Assembly (NCBI GenBank): GCA_040954595.2
Contig: CM082582.2
Span: forward strand, 4,092,001-4,156,000
From: Balanoglossus misakiensis
Lineage: Eukaryota; Hemichordata
Direction: 5' to 3'
Length of the DNA stretch: 64,000 nucleotides
Of this stretch, positions 9,028 to 22,135 are shown piece by piece (positions within the stretch are counted from its first letter, which is position 1; each line of letters starts with the position of its first letter). The notes under the pieces were generated by a model, which was given only the letters and a program-made list of their open reading frames with translations, searched no databases and was not told the DNA's origin. Both the position numbers and the translations under genes were made by a program.

Positions 9028-12000
9028 TGACAAAAGAAACAATGATATTTCCTCCATATGTCTCATAATTTATTTTCTGTGCTGATAGACTGCAACTTTA
9101 CAAAGACCTACATATTATAAACTGTACAGCCACACTCTTGAAATAGATTGCAATTATTTACAAGTATGGCCACAAGAGGGCTCTTCAAGAAATCAAGTAC
9201 CAAAAGCAGTTCTTGGAAACCTTTATGCAAAACTGGTGATTTTTTTTCACTCAGAATAATGCAGAATTTGCATACTGTAAATTTATATAATTCATTTTGA
9301 TTTTCATGAGTTTTGCTTTGTGAAAGAACTATCAGAAGTGTGATGTTTGTTTCAGAATGCCCCACTACCAATGCATAACGCAATGGGCTTTAATTAACTG
9401 ATGCATTTAAATGGAGGCTTTTTTGGGAGAGGAGACGCCATGCTTAATATTCTAAACTGACAAAAGTGACTGGCCCATGGGGGGGGGGGGGGGAACAATT
9501 GAAAATTTCCATTCTAATAATTTATCATTAATTAATTAACAATGAATTGAAACTCTTCTGAAATGAAATACTTTTGAACGCATTACTTGGCTGAAATTAT
9601 TCTGAAACATGGAAATCTTCTTCGGAATATTTCACTGCATAGACTCTATTAATGATTACATGTTTTAGCTGCATCCCTGCTCTTGTTTCTTATTTTGCAA
9701 ACTTCCCATTCACTGGATGGGAATGTGGCTTCCAAATTTTGTGTAGCGTCTACTGAGCTATGAAGTGTTTTAAATGATTATCCCAAAACTTGACGTGTGA
9801 TTGAGCAGTGACCAGCAGCAAATGGATGGGGTTTAAAATTTGCGGTGGGCAAATAACATCTGATCACCCCTCCTCTTTAATGGTTCAACCTACGAGTGAA
9901 AGAGATAGCGAGATTGTTTTTGAAACTTGTCACTGTTGGCGGCAGCTACCTACGAGTGTGTTTTAATCTGTAAACAGTGAAAGGTAAATCTACTTTTCTT
10001 ACTTTTTTTTCATGTTTGAGGATGTCTACTGGAATCTTGCAATGTGTCTTTCTTTTCTTTGTGGACCCTGAAAGAAACCATTATAAGGAGTCTCTGGCAG
10101 TAAAAGCTACTAGTACTGAGTGTACTGTCTACAGTCAACCCACTTTGTGAGGTACACTCTAAGACCTACGTATTCCAACAAGAAAATTTCAATATGGCTT
10201 AGAACTTTCCATGGTGCGACATTATTGTGACCTTTTGTCAATTTAAATAGGTTTCATTTTGCAGACTTTGTTTAATATGTTTCGCTCACGTGTCCTTTGT
10301 CAATTTTTAAAAATATTTTTGATCACATTCTGTTCATCTTATATTTTATACACAGCAAATACCAGTATAACTATAAGTGCTATACTTACAGATATATAAA
10401 ACTTGTCGTAAACTCTTAAATGACCTTGCATGTTCATGGTGTTTTTGTATAGACAAGTTTCCAAACTATCATGTCTGTGTATTAAAGCCCCACAAGTAGC
10501 CACAGTATTTTACTTTTAACTTAAATTGGTCCATCTAAATAAGCTTAACTGATAGTTATACATGAACATCTTATCGACTCCAGATTGTGGGAACAAGTGA
10601 TATATTAAATGGGTGTCACACCCGATTAATCAGTCTCCATGGGCGTTGGTGGGCGTCTCCAAGAAACTGATGCAAATACAAGTAATATGGCTTAATGATG
10701 GTGATTCTAAAGGATAGGGAAAGATTTGAAGTATTTTACTATGGACAAAAATATGTTAAATTTGGCAGCTGAATGTAACAAATGGTCAGTTTTAGTGTAA
10801 CTTAGTCCTGACAGGAATCATATTTACAGTTATTTTTATCATTAACATATTCTTTGAGTAAGTGTTGTGATTTTTGATGGCAGTGAATGTGTAAATCCGA
10901 AAAGTGGTTGATGTTAAGTTTGCCAGGAGTTTGTGTTTGCTGACAATTGCTTAATCTGTACTTGTAAATTGAGAAATTTATACTTTGTCAAGTTGCCATG
11001 CAGAAATGTATGATACAGAGTATAAACCTTATGGTAAAAACACTATTTACATATTTAAATTTAGCTTGAAGCAATATACTCACAAATTTTTGTATTGTAA
11101 AAGGCAGATCGACATATCAAACAAAATCAAATTCATAAACCCAAAATTTTTCACAATTTACAATTTTAATTGTTTGTGAATATTTCATTTATTCTGGATT
11201 GAAAAAATACTGGCACATGTCATAATAACATTTCTGTGGTTGATTAATTTTGCTCAACATTTTTATTTTCAGTGCAAATCCAGAAGTGTACCTCTTTCTG
11301 TTGTGTTGCATTCCTCTGGATAAACTACTTATATATATATGTATCATCAAGGTATTGGCAACGTTAAGCATATATTTTTTAGCTAAATTATTGGAAAAAA
11401 GTTAGTTATACAGTTCAACTCTGATTATTTAAATTCAGTATAATTGGTATTTTGGTAATTATTTCAGTTGTCTGACCCAAAGGGATAGTTTCCAGCGAAA
11501 AAAAAATTAAAAGTAAAGTTTAAATTTTGATGTTCAGTTTCAGTCATATAGAGTCTGGGTTACTGGTATAAACATTGCAGGAATTTCCATTTTAGTATCT
11601 GACCATATGGAAGCAATCAGTCAAGTGAGGTTTATCCAGCACAAATCCAATTCTTACCCTTTTCACAAATCACAAATTCTCTTTTCAGTTTGGGTGGAGA
11701 TGTGTCACTTAAACCATCTTGTGATCTGTTACTCATTTGTTTTGGTATTGTGTTGCGATAAAGCAACAAAACACATTGCATAGATTTTGATAAGAATGGC
11801 CCCATTCACACCATTGTCCCCGAAATTAATTCTGTTACCCAACATATTGATAGACAAAGAATAAATCTGTTTTGCTTTTTCTCATCTTTTAAAATATTGT
11901 CATATTTCCTGGCCATATGGTGGAGATTTGATGATTTTGGTTGTCATAAATTAAATTTTTCAAGTGACGGCAATATGTTGGTGTCGAATGGTATTCAGAA

Positions 12001-12563
12001 AATTAATGAAACTTCTTTATGATAGTGAAATAATGTATATCTGGTATATGACATCTCTTGATAGGTATGGCACTGCACCATCTTGTGCCATTCATCCAAA
12101 CTCTCTGTTCCTTTGTGGCTGTTATGACAACCAAGCTGGCAGCAACTTGTTTATGATATGATTGATATATTTTTAAGATAGCTGTTTTATGATAGATTGT
12201 CATCTCGGGGAATATTTGACGCCGTGATGGTAGAGTTAGTGGATACATTTGTTTGGGTTTCTGGTAACATGTGGGGACCGGTGTATAGAATTGTTCTGTG
12301 AGATAACAGGCACATGTACATTCAGCTGTTTCACCAGAGAACAACAGCTGTACCGCAACCTGGTCTCTGGAAGCTGATACTCGACCACAAATGTTGCCTT
12401 TGCCTATTATAAATCCCATTTCAGCTTTCTTTACCTCAATTTATTTTTAATTTCAATTCCATCCTTTTTTTGAGAAAATGAATGATTGAAGCATTGTTTA
12501 ATCTTCAGTCTAAATTAAAAACAACAACAATACAATTGACCGTGTGACAGTTTAGTATCATAA

Positions 12564-13081
12564 AAGGGACAAAGTCTCTCTCTCGCTGCCCCTTTTCCAG
12601 TAATTATGTTTGATACAAGACACCATTTATGTTATTCTACATGTGGATACATTCAACCACACATACCTTCCATCCCGCTTGTAGACACGAGAGTGAAAAA
12701 ACTCCCCAAAATGAATAATCAGAGTTTTAATACCATTTATTCATTTTGGCGAGATTTTAACTCTCATATCATACAACAGGATGGAAGTTGTGTGTGGTCG
12801 AACGTTGATTCACTATATACAGTAAAACTCCAATTATCCGAACTCCAATTATCCGAACTGTTTGGTTATCCGAACTGCTGTCATGTCCTCCAAACAGTTC
12901 TATTGTATAGGATCGTTATCCGAATAACCGAACTGTCTGCATATCCGAACAAAATCAATGTCCCCCTGTCAGTTCGGATAATTGGAGTTTTACTGTATCC
13001 ACATTTAGAATAACATAAATGTTGTCTTGTATCATACATAATCAATGGAAAAAGGGCAGCGAGAGAGAGACTTTGTCCCTT
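12564..13081. mobile_element. PIF/Harbinger-like element with roughly 90-bp inverted repeats, interrupted by a nested MITE
   Basis: The arms (12564-12652 and about 12998-13081) are near-perfect inverted copies beginning AAGGGACAAAGTC and containing a CTCTCTCTCGCTGCCC block. TAA flanks both sides (12561-12563, 13082-13084), consistent with a 3-bp TWA duplication. The element at 12820-12995 sits inside at a TA that belongs to the right arm, so it inserted later. No transposase is present. Confidence 0.65.
12820..12995. mobile_element. pogo/Tigger-like MITE nested in 12564-13081
   Basis: The ends are CAGTAAAACTCCAATTATCC and its reverse complement, flanked by TA (12818-12819, 12996-12997). The TATCCGAAC block recurs several times inside. 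CAGT-type ends with ATCCGAAC and a TA duplication are characteristic of pogo/Tigger elements of the Tc1/mariner superfamily. At 176 bp it is non-autonomous. Confidence 0.78.
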
Positions 13082-13199
13082 TAACAGGTTTGGGTTTGGT
13101 TCCATTGATTGTCTATCCCTGCATCTACTCGGTAAGTCCTTAAAACATTGGTAGTCAAAGATCATGTATGCAGACAGATAACTCTAACTTGCCTGGTTT

Positions 13200-13250
13200 T
13201 TTTGGGTTTGGAAGCAAAGCGGACAAAATACAGCTAGAAACTAGACAGGG
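13200..13250 (+). repeat. Short repeat shared with 44162-44198 (inverted)
   Basis: GGAAGCAAAGCGGACAAAAT followed by a block ending AACTAGAC matches, with a few differences, the reverse complement of 44162-44198. It is probably the remnant of a dispersed element; boundaries are unknown. Confidence 0.4.
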
Positions 13251-13609
13251 ATATACTGAAAGTGAACATTTTTCACCTGTCAGCTTTGCAATCAGTAAAT
13301 GTATTTCTTTCCAATAATGACAGACCAAGATATAAAACAGTTGTCTCTAGTCAGAACCATTATTGCCTCAACTACCTGATAAAAAGCAGATATGTCGCTT
13401 TTGAGATATATCATGTTGATATAATTTCTCCTAAAATGAATATTTTACAGATCAATTAAATTAGTAATTTACTGCCTCTTTTCATAAGTCCCCCCAAAAT
13501 CTTCATGTTAAGCCTTTTCACCACCATGGTTTGGATGCAGTCGTACTCAATAGGTGGGAAATGGGGTAAAAGCATTACAAGAATAACATGCATCATGACA
13601 TGGTAAAAG

Positions 13610-13746
13610 CTAGCTACAATAATTGTAGCCTTGGTGGGGTGGGCTGGTGTACGCTGTCGGCTGGCCTGATTGCTGACAGCCCCACGAACAGGCCAGCCGA
13701 CAGCGACACACCAGCCCACCACCAAGGCTACAATTATTGCAGCTAG
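13610..13746. mobile_element. Foldback (snap-back) element with roughly 58-bp arms
   Basis: Two nearly perfect inverted arms surround a loop of about 20 bases. The ends read CTAGCTACAATAATTGTAGCC and, inverted, CTAGCTGCAATAATTGTAGCC. GGCTGGCCTG next to the loop pairs with CAGGCCAGCC. The whole unit would form a long hairpin in single strands or RNA. No coding capacity; target duplication not clear. Confidence 0.7.
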
Positions 13747-14989
13747 GTATTTAAAAAGCTGATTCTGATTGGCTGCATGGCAACTCATGTACCACTTCTG
13801 TCAAGCCTGGATGTGGTTTTGGGGAACTCGATCGTCACGGCTGACAAACCATCAATCCATCAATTTGTGGTTTCAGACTGTCCAGTCTGTCAAGTTGCTA
13901 TAAATGGTGGGGCATGTGGCATTTTAAACTTTAAAGACATTTTCATTGCTCGAGACTTGACTGTCATTTGATATCAAGGCTTGACCCAATTCACTTTGAT
14001 GTAAACCATGAAGACTAGCATCTGGAAGCCAGCAGCTGACAAAGAGATCCAGATATAAACATTGATAGCCTTAGATCACCTCCTCAAATGGTGTAAAAGT
14101 CCGACATGTACAGCAGGTCTCCCAAGGAAATCTGATTTTATTGGGGGTGGAAATACTTGTTTGAATCAGAATCAAGATTGGATTACAACCCTGACTGGTA
14201 AATGCAAAAACCTGTCGCGGTCACAGGGTTCAGTTTTGCAACAGGCCAGGACAATTTGATCCGTCCAAGCTGCTTCGAGGGAGACATGAGAAGCCTGGAC
14301 AAGCCTAGTGGGTTCAACTTTGTGAAAGAAACAATCTGTTAGTGTCAGGGTTCACTTAAGAGACAAGAAAAATCTGGACAAACCAGTAAGTAGAATTTGA
14401 TGAGAGGGAAAACCTGCACTCACCACAGGCTTGCAAGAACATTGTTTGAAAATAAAGGCTATTAAGGTAACAATACCATACATTTATTTCCGGGCAAGCT
14501 TAGTTTCAAGGGTATATACATACATGTACTTAATAATTTCCTATCATCTAACATGCAAGTACTTAGTATAATCTATCAAATATTTTGATTATATACACAC
14601 ATTGATGACACTATCAGCAATGGAGAATCAGATCTGAATGTTGATGCCATGTTTATATTTATAGATCAAATATTTCATAATGAAAGCATATAGCTATTTC
14701 TTCATGTGTCACAAGATATTCATTGCATGATATGTTGCTTGAACTCCTGTCGTCAGACATATTTCTTGACTCTTTGGACTCCACGTCAGCATTTTGATTC
14801 TTGGTTCCCTGATACCGATGACAGCTAACTCTGACAACAGAATTTTTGGGCTGACTTTTCTGCTATTAGTTTGAATTATGCTTTCTCAGCATCAACTTTT
14901 CAATACCATTAGGTACAGGGACTGAGGGTCCTAGGTTGATAAAGTAGCTATTAAGATATCAGATTTGATTGACAAAAGTCATCTGTATG

Positions 14990-14994
<5 letters not shown>

Positions 14995-15033
<39 letters not shown>

Positions 15034-15069
15034 CGTGCGTACAGACATACATACAGACAGACGGACAGA
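14995..15069 (+). repeat. (GT)n microsatellite grading into CGTG and ACAG-rich repeats
   Basis: An uninterrupted GT tract is followed by GCGTGCGTGCGT and then by repeated ACAGAC-type units. Translated frames across it are artefacts. Confidence 0.9.
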
Positions 15070-15264
15070 CATTTGTAAAGTTTACCCTCATGTGCATAGC
15101 ACTTGCCAACACTGGTGTCTCCTGTCCTCCACTTGTATAGTAGTGGGATTTATCTCCACTTGCAAAATCCATAAACTTATGTCCGTGCATGCAATGGAAC
15201 AGAGATAGAAAACATGGTCACAAACTGAGTAAACAAATAAACAAAAACATATAGTTCCACATAA

Positions 15265-15350
15265 ACAAATAAAAAAGAAACGAAGGACACAACACCACAG
15301 CATGCTGGAGCTTGAACCTCCGAAAGATTTAGGAGTGATGCGCGAGTCAT
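15265..15350 (-). repeat. tRNA-derived SINE-like fragment
   Basis: On the minus strand GGAGGTTCAAGCTCC resembles a pol III B box and T arm. It is followed by CAGCATGCTGTGGTGTTGTG and TCCTT, a layout typical of the tRNA-related and central parts of SINEs. No clear A box or tRNA cloverleaf is seen, so it is not called a tRNA gene. Only one copy was found in this window. Confidence 0.35.
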
Positions 15351-17538
15351 TTCATACATGTCATACAAGGAACCTACTGCCATTAACCTCAACCGTCACT
15401 CTGATACCCCCATAGATATTGCTTTTATGTTAGATATAGAAAATATTCTTCAGATTTTATCAATTGCATGTTTATATTGTGCACAACACCAGTATATTAT
15501 TATGCTCAACACCAGTCATATATGCAGTCTGATGTTTCTACCCTGAAACTGTACTATAGTGAACTCTATAAAGAGCCATTTGTTTTGTGCAGTCATATTA
15601 AATATTCTGAAGGTTAGCAATGACGCAGTCTCTGCAAATTCCAACAAGAGTTTTCTGAAAGTAATGTGGGAATGGTATAGCCTCCATAATATTCTTAGAC
15701 TTTTAAGGAACATCTGTTCCTTGGTTATCAATGTGGTGCAACAGATGATACGGGACATGACATTCTTGATGGCATTCCTGTGTGCCTGTTCTGGTTGTGT
15801 TTGTTGGATACTTGAACACTTGGCACCAGACTTCTGTCAGATTGGATATACGAGAGCTCTAATAATCATTTGGGATACTTTGGAGACAGCTTGTATGATC
15901 TTCGTGGCGATTCCCGACAAACTGAAGTTTTCCAGTGGCAATGACCCTTGTCTAAAATGTGTGATTTATGGCGTCTGTCCATCTGTGTGCTGAGTGAAGT
16001 GTAAGGGCCCGTTGCATCTTCACAGAATTTTGTTTCTGATTGGACCAGTACACATTGTCCAAAAAGTGCAACTGATATGGGAATGAGCTGATAGAAATTG
16101 CTCTGCAAGCATTAGGTGTGTGACATGTCCCTGAAAGGCTGATTTGTCAATTTCGACACACTTACAAATGCACTTGTGCCCTACCTGTGGGTACGGAGGG
16201 GGCAGCTGGTGTGGTCACATCCCTGCCATGGATATTGTGCCCACTTGATGGCTCACCATACACTTATGGTATATTATAAAAGTGTTTCTTAAAATCAATG
16301 ATGACAGATGGCCGAAAACCATACCTGACCTTCTCATAACACCTTTTGTAACCATGAAAGCAGATGAAACAAAATCCTGTTCTGCTCACACAGCTGATGA
16401 AATGTGTATGAAATTTCTTGAACTCTTAATTTCATAACCCCAGTCCACAAGCTGAAAAAGTCACTTACTTTAATACTGACTTGCTATGTAATATGCATTA
16501 CAATCAACAAATGGTAAAACAAATAAAAAAGTAAACAAAAAAACAGGAAAACATTTTTACTAATATGTGAATGTGTGCCTTCATCTTTATTTTTCTCTTG
16601 CTGCAAATTTTATCTTCTAATCATTCCTTGTAAAGGAATATGACGAATGTGCATACTGTAGTCACATGTGTTAAAATTCTTATCCATGAAAATATTTTAA
16701 TAGTTGAGTTAATTGAGCAGTAAATGTCAGCATTTGTGTGTGATGATTCAAATTTTTCAGATATTTATTTGTGGACCGTTCAAACCTTGGAAGTTGAACG
16801 ATTTCAATCCATTGCAGTTACTTCCCCTCTTTCTTTGGATACCAAATTTTAATGAAAATGTTACAACTTAATTCTGTACCGAGATTTTCGATAGCTTCTT
16901 TGTGTTCATTTCTCAGATACTCTGCCTGGTCCGGATACCTAGAGTATTAAATAAGAATGTTCCCATGACATGCTATTTTCGTTATGCACGTTGGCTGGGT
17001 GAGCATTCCTTCGAACACCTGCTAGCAGACAATCAAAGTTAGTGATTTATCACACGCGGAGAAATGAAAATGTCACCTGTGCTTGTATGTCATGTAACTC
17101 GCCAGCGTCATTCCCATCATGCTTTCTTGGCAGTCGGTTCTTTTCTGTCGGAATATACATTTTTTTCAGAATTGACTCAATTCCTGAAGTTTTTCATTGC
17201 AAAAAACAAAACAAAAACAAACTTGATATTCATTTTGAACTTAAAATAGCACTTTCATGCTTTAATTCAGTGCTGATGAGAAAGTTTTAATAGAAAAGTA
17301 ATTATTTTCAAACTTTCTTCATTGAGAGTTTTATCAAATACTAACTTTGGTGTGATGTATACTGATTCATTGCTACTTTAATGTGTTTTTTTACTTTTCT
17401 GAATCCATTGGAAGATTTTCAGTTTGAAGGCGTGCCCGTTCACTTTTTTGCTGTACTGATCAAAGTGAAGGTCATCGTATGTGATATAACATGATGTGGG
17501 TTGACCAATTAAGGCCATGTGACCAGGTGGGCGAGGTG

Positions 17539-17873
17539 TAGTGTTTCCCCTAAGGCTTATTTGCATGCTTGTTAGTTGCTCAGTGTTAACACGTGGTTTG
17601 CTCTCACAGTGAAATGTGAATTGCGCAACTTTATTTCTTGTTATATCATTCAAATATTAGATTTCCCCGAAATATACTCAAGACAAGAACCATTATTGTG
17701 TGGGCTGGCTGGACACATTTGCCGGTGTGAGATTTAAAATTCATCCTGAACAGATTCTTATTTTCACCTCCAGCCTGCTCGCCAGAAGAAATTCCCCTGA
17801 TAATACTGTTTCATCCACCCTTTACCCCAAAACCAAACTTTTGTATGTTTTTTGAACATTAGAGGGAACACTA
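17539..17873. mobile_element. hAT-like non-autonomous DNA transposon, 335 bp
   Basis: The left end TAGTGTTTCCCCTAA and inverted right end TAGTGTTCCCTCTAA match at 13 of 15 bases. The flanking octamers are GCGAGGTG (17531-17538) and GCAAGGTG (17874-17881), an 8-bp target duplication with one CG-to-CA change that fits decay of a methylated CpG. An 8-bp duplication and these ends are typical of hAT elements. There is no transposase inside. Confidence 0.65.
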
Positions 17874-18224
17874 GCAAGGTGAATGTTAACATCTACAGGC
17901 AATTACAGCTGCCGTTTTCTTAGTTACTATACCTTCGTTTTAAAAACAATGAATACCGGTACATAATTTGTGCAGATGAGACGTTACACAAATTGTACGT
18001 TGTTATCAAAGTAGACTTTGTATTCCACAGTGGTTGTAATGGCTTCTGTGCCTTTGACTTCCTCTTGCTTGTTAACTTGAGATTTCCAACTTGTTTGGTT
18101 ACCACTCATCTCTGTTGTTCAGATTGGACAGTTTTCAGAGGTGTAGCACTGGTGATGGGCCTGGGTCAGTGTAAAATAACCAATGTGGACACGCCGCACC
18201 AGGTACCAGTAGGCCTCTAGTGCA

Positions 18225-18396
18225 GACGCGGCCTAGACTCTCTCACAGCCCCTCTCGCCGTCCATGCAGGCTTATACTGTCTGATTGCATGTGTACACAA
18301 CACCATATGGGGCTTCTCCTTTGCTAAATGGTTGAGGGGGCGTCAGTGAAGAGCCTTGTAGCGAACCGTGGGCTGTGAGAGAGTCTAAGACGCTGC
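18225..18396. repeat. Inverted-repeat element, MITE-like
   Basis: TAGACTCTCTCACAGCCC (18234-18251) is perfectly inverted at 18370-18387, with weaker matching just outside (GACGC near both ends). The interior of about 118 bp shows no coding capacity. Superfamily not assigned. Confidence 0.5.
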
Positions 18397-18930
18397 CCAA
18401 ATCTAATCCCCAAGGACATTTACTTTATGTCACCCTAAATTTCAGTCGGATTAACAAATGTGAACAACATTAATATTGGAGTAAAATTAGCAAGGGATGC
18501 ACTGTTTATATTTCTATTATCAATCTACATACATGCAAACCTTTTAAATACATGTATATTGTGAAGCATTGTACAGGCTAGTACCTAGACGCAACACATG
18601 GCAGTGTGGCACGTGTAAAAATATCAGTGCCCTGGGTAGACTAAGTAGGCAGGGTAACACCTCAGATGTTCGAAACTATTCTAAAGTAGCATCAATGCAC
18701 CACCTGTTGCTCTTGGAAGCTGAAGTGGTTATTGCAAAAGCAGTTGATAAACGGCAAGAAATACGTGTTATAAAACAGATGTACTAATGGTAACACTTCA
18801 TATAGCCAACACCAGTAGAAATAGCCAATGCATGTGTTCAGGCAGAGATTCAGAATCAATGTTGTTGTATCAGTGAGATATCTGCAGCAATAAATATTCT
18901 GGGTTTGAAGCAGAGTTAATAGAGCCACAC

Positions 18931-18985
18931 ACAATCTGATTAAAATCAGATGTAGAGTCAGGCGCCGCCTTTGCCCTTGCTGAAT
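18931..18985. repeat. Dispersed repeat with AATCTGATTAAAATCAGAT core, copy 1
   Basis: The core, followed by GGCGCC and a CTTTGCCCTTGCTG block, matches the reverse complement of 36156-36216 over about 65 bp with one small indel. A related core lies at 19113-19135 in opposite orientation, so 18931-19135 may be a small inverted-repeat element. Confidence 0.5.
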
Positions 18986-19413
18986 CTCGACAGATCTGTT
19001 TGGATATGTGCGTATACCGAGAACAGCCAAGACAGAGAACAGAACAGCCAAAACAATCACCAAAGCTAAAACAGCACCTACATCTGCATCTACATCTACA
19101 GCACCAACTCTTCATTTGATTTTAATCAGATTGAGTCACACAGTGAACTTGAGATTTGATTAAGTCAATATAGTTCAGTATAATGTTTGGCTTTTTTCAT
19201 CATCTTTTTCCATCTATTGCAGTGTATTTTAGTTACATTTATAAATATAGCCTGTATATGTTTGGTAAAAAAAAAAGCCATCGTTGCAGTTACAAATCCC
19301 TTGAAAATGAGATTTTGTGAAAAATCATTTTGTTAAATATTAAAGTGGTATAAATGCTGAAGATATACAAATAACCAACAATGTGTATCCACGTGAAGAG
19401 TGCTTCATCACTT

Positions 19414-19431
19414 CCCCCCCCCCCCCCCCCC
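19414..19431 (-). repeat. Poly(C) run, 18 bases
   Basis: An uninterrupted run of 18 C, one of several very long G/C homopolymers in the window. Confidence 0.9.
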
Positions 19432-20423
19432 AATATGACTTTACAGTCATTGGCCCAAGTTCAAAAATTTAGTGGAACTGTCCCTGTTCATATAACAATA
19501 GAGTGAGTCACATGCAATTTGTAAATTTCATAACCACGGCAAACTGTGTCAACTGTATCAGCTGTGTGATTCACAGCCTTGCCAGTTCATCAGCTGAGTG
19601 ATGATAGCACTTCAAATGATCCAGGTACCTTGGAGTGTACTGTCTTCGTATTGGAGTGTCTGGGGTGATGTCCTTTTTGGCCTCTTCTAGGAGGATGACA
19701 CAGTTTTCTGTCGCGGGCAATATGTTATGTAGGTTATTCTTCAGAACTGGTTTTGTAAGGGAGAGAGTGTGATGCAATCAAGATTTCACAGCTGGAGGTA
19801 AACTTTGCTTTGCCTGGATGCACGAAATGCTGTCTTGTATTGAATAATAGTCTGGAATCTTGTATCTTGGCGCACCCATGTAATTCGTCACTCTGCAAAT
19901 ACAGTGACCTATTAAAGGTAGATGACTACCCAGATGCAGTGCTTGGTTATCACATTCCATAGTCCTACATTTAGAATTTTAAAGAAAAAAAAGTGTTGAA
20001 ATATTGTCATTTTCATGAAATTTTCACATAAGGTGATTCAAAATATTGGCTAAAAATTATTCTTCTCCACCCAGAGCAATAACTTGATAGCTGCAGGGGT
20101 TAAAGTTCAGAATATCAGGGCTGATATGAAGCGACACACAAGGGGATAGGTTCCTGCAGCCTTCCACCTGTTGTGCACCTGTTTAAAACGTTATTGACCA
20201 ATCAGAAACCGCCTTCTGAGACTGAATCACATTAGTTCTCATAACTGATTATATTACCTCAGAAGGTCTCATCTGATAACTAACAACACTGCACCTGTTT
20301 GTTGGGGATTGATAGTGAAACTGACCAATCATAAACTTTAGCATGACTACCTGCAGGTCACCTGGGATATTGAAATTATTTAGCTGATCAACTGCAATCT
20401 CTCAAGATGGTCTATGATTGTAT

Positions 20424-20442
20424 GGGGGGGGGGGGGGGGGGG
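20424..20442 (+). repeat. Poly(G) run, 19 bases
   Basis: Uninterrupted run of 19 G in otherwise AT-rich non-coding DNA. Confidence 0.9.
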
Positions 20443-22135
20443 TCTTGTGGAAATAAATAACAAAAGTAACAGCTATTGCCCCTTGACATCATGTACATTG
20501 TATGTCATTGAGCTCTTCCATATAAGAATACACCCCCCAGACTTATCAGTGCTACAAGTGTTATCGCAGACTACAGCTTCTGTCCATTATATTCCATATG
20601 AAATATCTAATACATGTATATTTAAATAAAGGTGGATTTTCAATTTTTAATAAAGTTTTTGTTGAATGAGAAATTGAATCAAAGAGTTTATAGATATTAA
20701 TGGTTGATACTTTTTTGTTATTTTAATTCTGCCAGAAAAGAGGATTCTGAAAAAAAAAACATGATTTGTGGTGTCTTGTAAGATATTTAAGAAAGTAATA
20801 CATGTATTTATTATTCTATTAATTAATCTGTAAGTTCCCTAAAATATTTCTAATTCCACAAACTACACTCCCAGGAAAGGCCCACCAAAATATCCATTGG
20901 AAATTATGTGAAATCATTTCTCGACTAGTATGAAATGAAAGCCATTTGTAATAGCTATGTTCACCTGTTTACTTGTGTCATAAGCAAAATGCAGACTATT
21001 CAGTTAACTGTCTGTTCTGATTGGTAACAAATTGAAATATTTCATCAGCTGGCTGAGAAAAAAATGTTGAAAACTTCAGCTGTTTTACGAATTAGTGACA
21101 GTAATATATCATAAAAGTGTTAAACATCAACAGTGCCCATAACATTCACATTTGAGGAGGAAAAAATATTTTGGCAGCTTATTAATTATGATCACATATT
21201 TTGAGAATTAAATGGATATTGAAGTTACCTTAGGGATGCAGCTATTTTATAGCATAAGTATGTTATGTGAGATGCTTTATGAGAAAAAAATTTGGTTAAA
21301 TAGAAATTTTGATAAAGATGTGATGGTATTATAAAATAATAAATAATAAATAACTTCTTTGAAATGAGACACATGCATAATTCAAAATATTTGTCAACTG
21401 AAAAATTCAATTTGACTGTATACAATGTAAATGTAAGCCCAGTGCATGTAGATGTATATAAATTCCATCAACAAAGCAGCAGATCGGGGATTTAAATAAA
21501 TAATCTAATCATGCACACACAAAAATAAACTTATCATGAGCTGAAAGTATTTTAAGATATATATATGTACATATACATAAGAAATCTGGCCACTATCATT
21601 TAATACTTTAATAATCCCTTTGACTGGCTAAATGCAAGTCTAATAACATTTATCTGGATAGCTAATTTTTTTCAACAGTTTAATGTCCACAAAGCCACTA
21701 GTAGTAATTGATTAAAACTGCCACCAAGCCTTTGAATGTCTTCAAAGCTCTCCATTCCAGTTAGATGGGGAATGTCAGAAGTATGAAATTATGCCAGAGA
21801 TTTCAGCTGTTTGATTGATTTAAGTCCTCTGCCAGTATTTCCCACTCAGGACATTGGTCTTCTGACCCGACTATACAAGTTTGCCAGCTGTGTCAATTGG
21901 ATTAAACAGGTGCAGCTGACACAGGCACTCTGCAGCTTGTGATACCTGACTCGCCCAACTGTACCAACCAACCAACCAGCCCAGGGTATTGTGGGCAGCA
22001 AACTACATCGCAATAGAGATAGCATATGGCATGTCCAAATATAGACAGGTCCCGACGAATTTCTTTCCGACGATAGGACTTCTGCAGTCACCGCATTCTT
22101 TCTGGAAAGAAATCTGTGACACAGCGTCTGCATAA

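Larger units (their letters stand above)
6701..12560. other. Long non-coding stretch (intronic or intergenic)
   Basis: Apart from the MITE at 7302-7510, the dispersed repeat at 8201-8507, a poly(G) run at 9479-9493 and an X-box-like site at 9014-9027, I see only AT-rich sequence. The longest frame (12003-12419, minus) has no domain, no splice-site support and a composition expected by chance. Confidence 0.5.
13085..17530. other. Non-coding stretch
   Basis: It contains the foldback at 13610, the GT microsatellite and the SINE-like fragment. The 144-codon frame at 15559-15993 lacks any recognisable domain or splice context and is taken as chance. Confidence 0.5.

Noticed and set aside
12003-12419. 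138-codon minus-strand frame
   Set aside because: No recognisable domain and no exon boundaries.
15559-15993. 144-codon plus-strand frame
   Set aside because: Unrecognisable composition, ends in simple-sequence-like CPSVC, no splice context; chance is likely in 64 kb.
18692-19063. Hydrophobic 123-codon minus-strand frame resembling a membrane protein
   Set aside because: It overlaps the AATCTGATT dispersed repeat; hydrophobicity follows from T-rich sequence.
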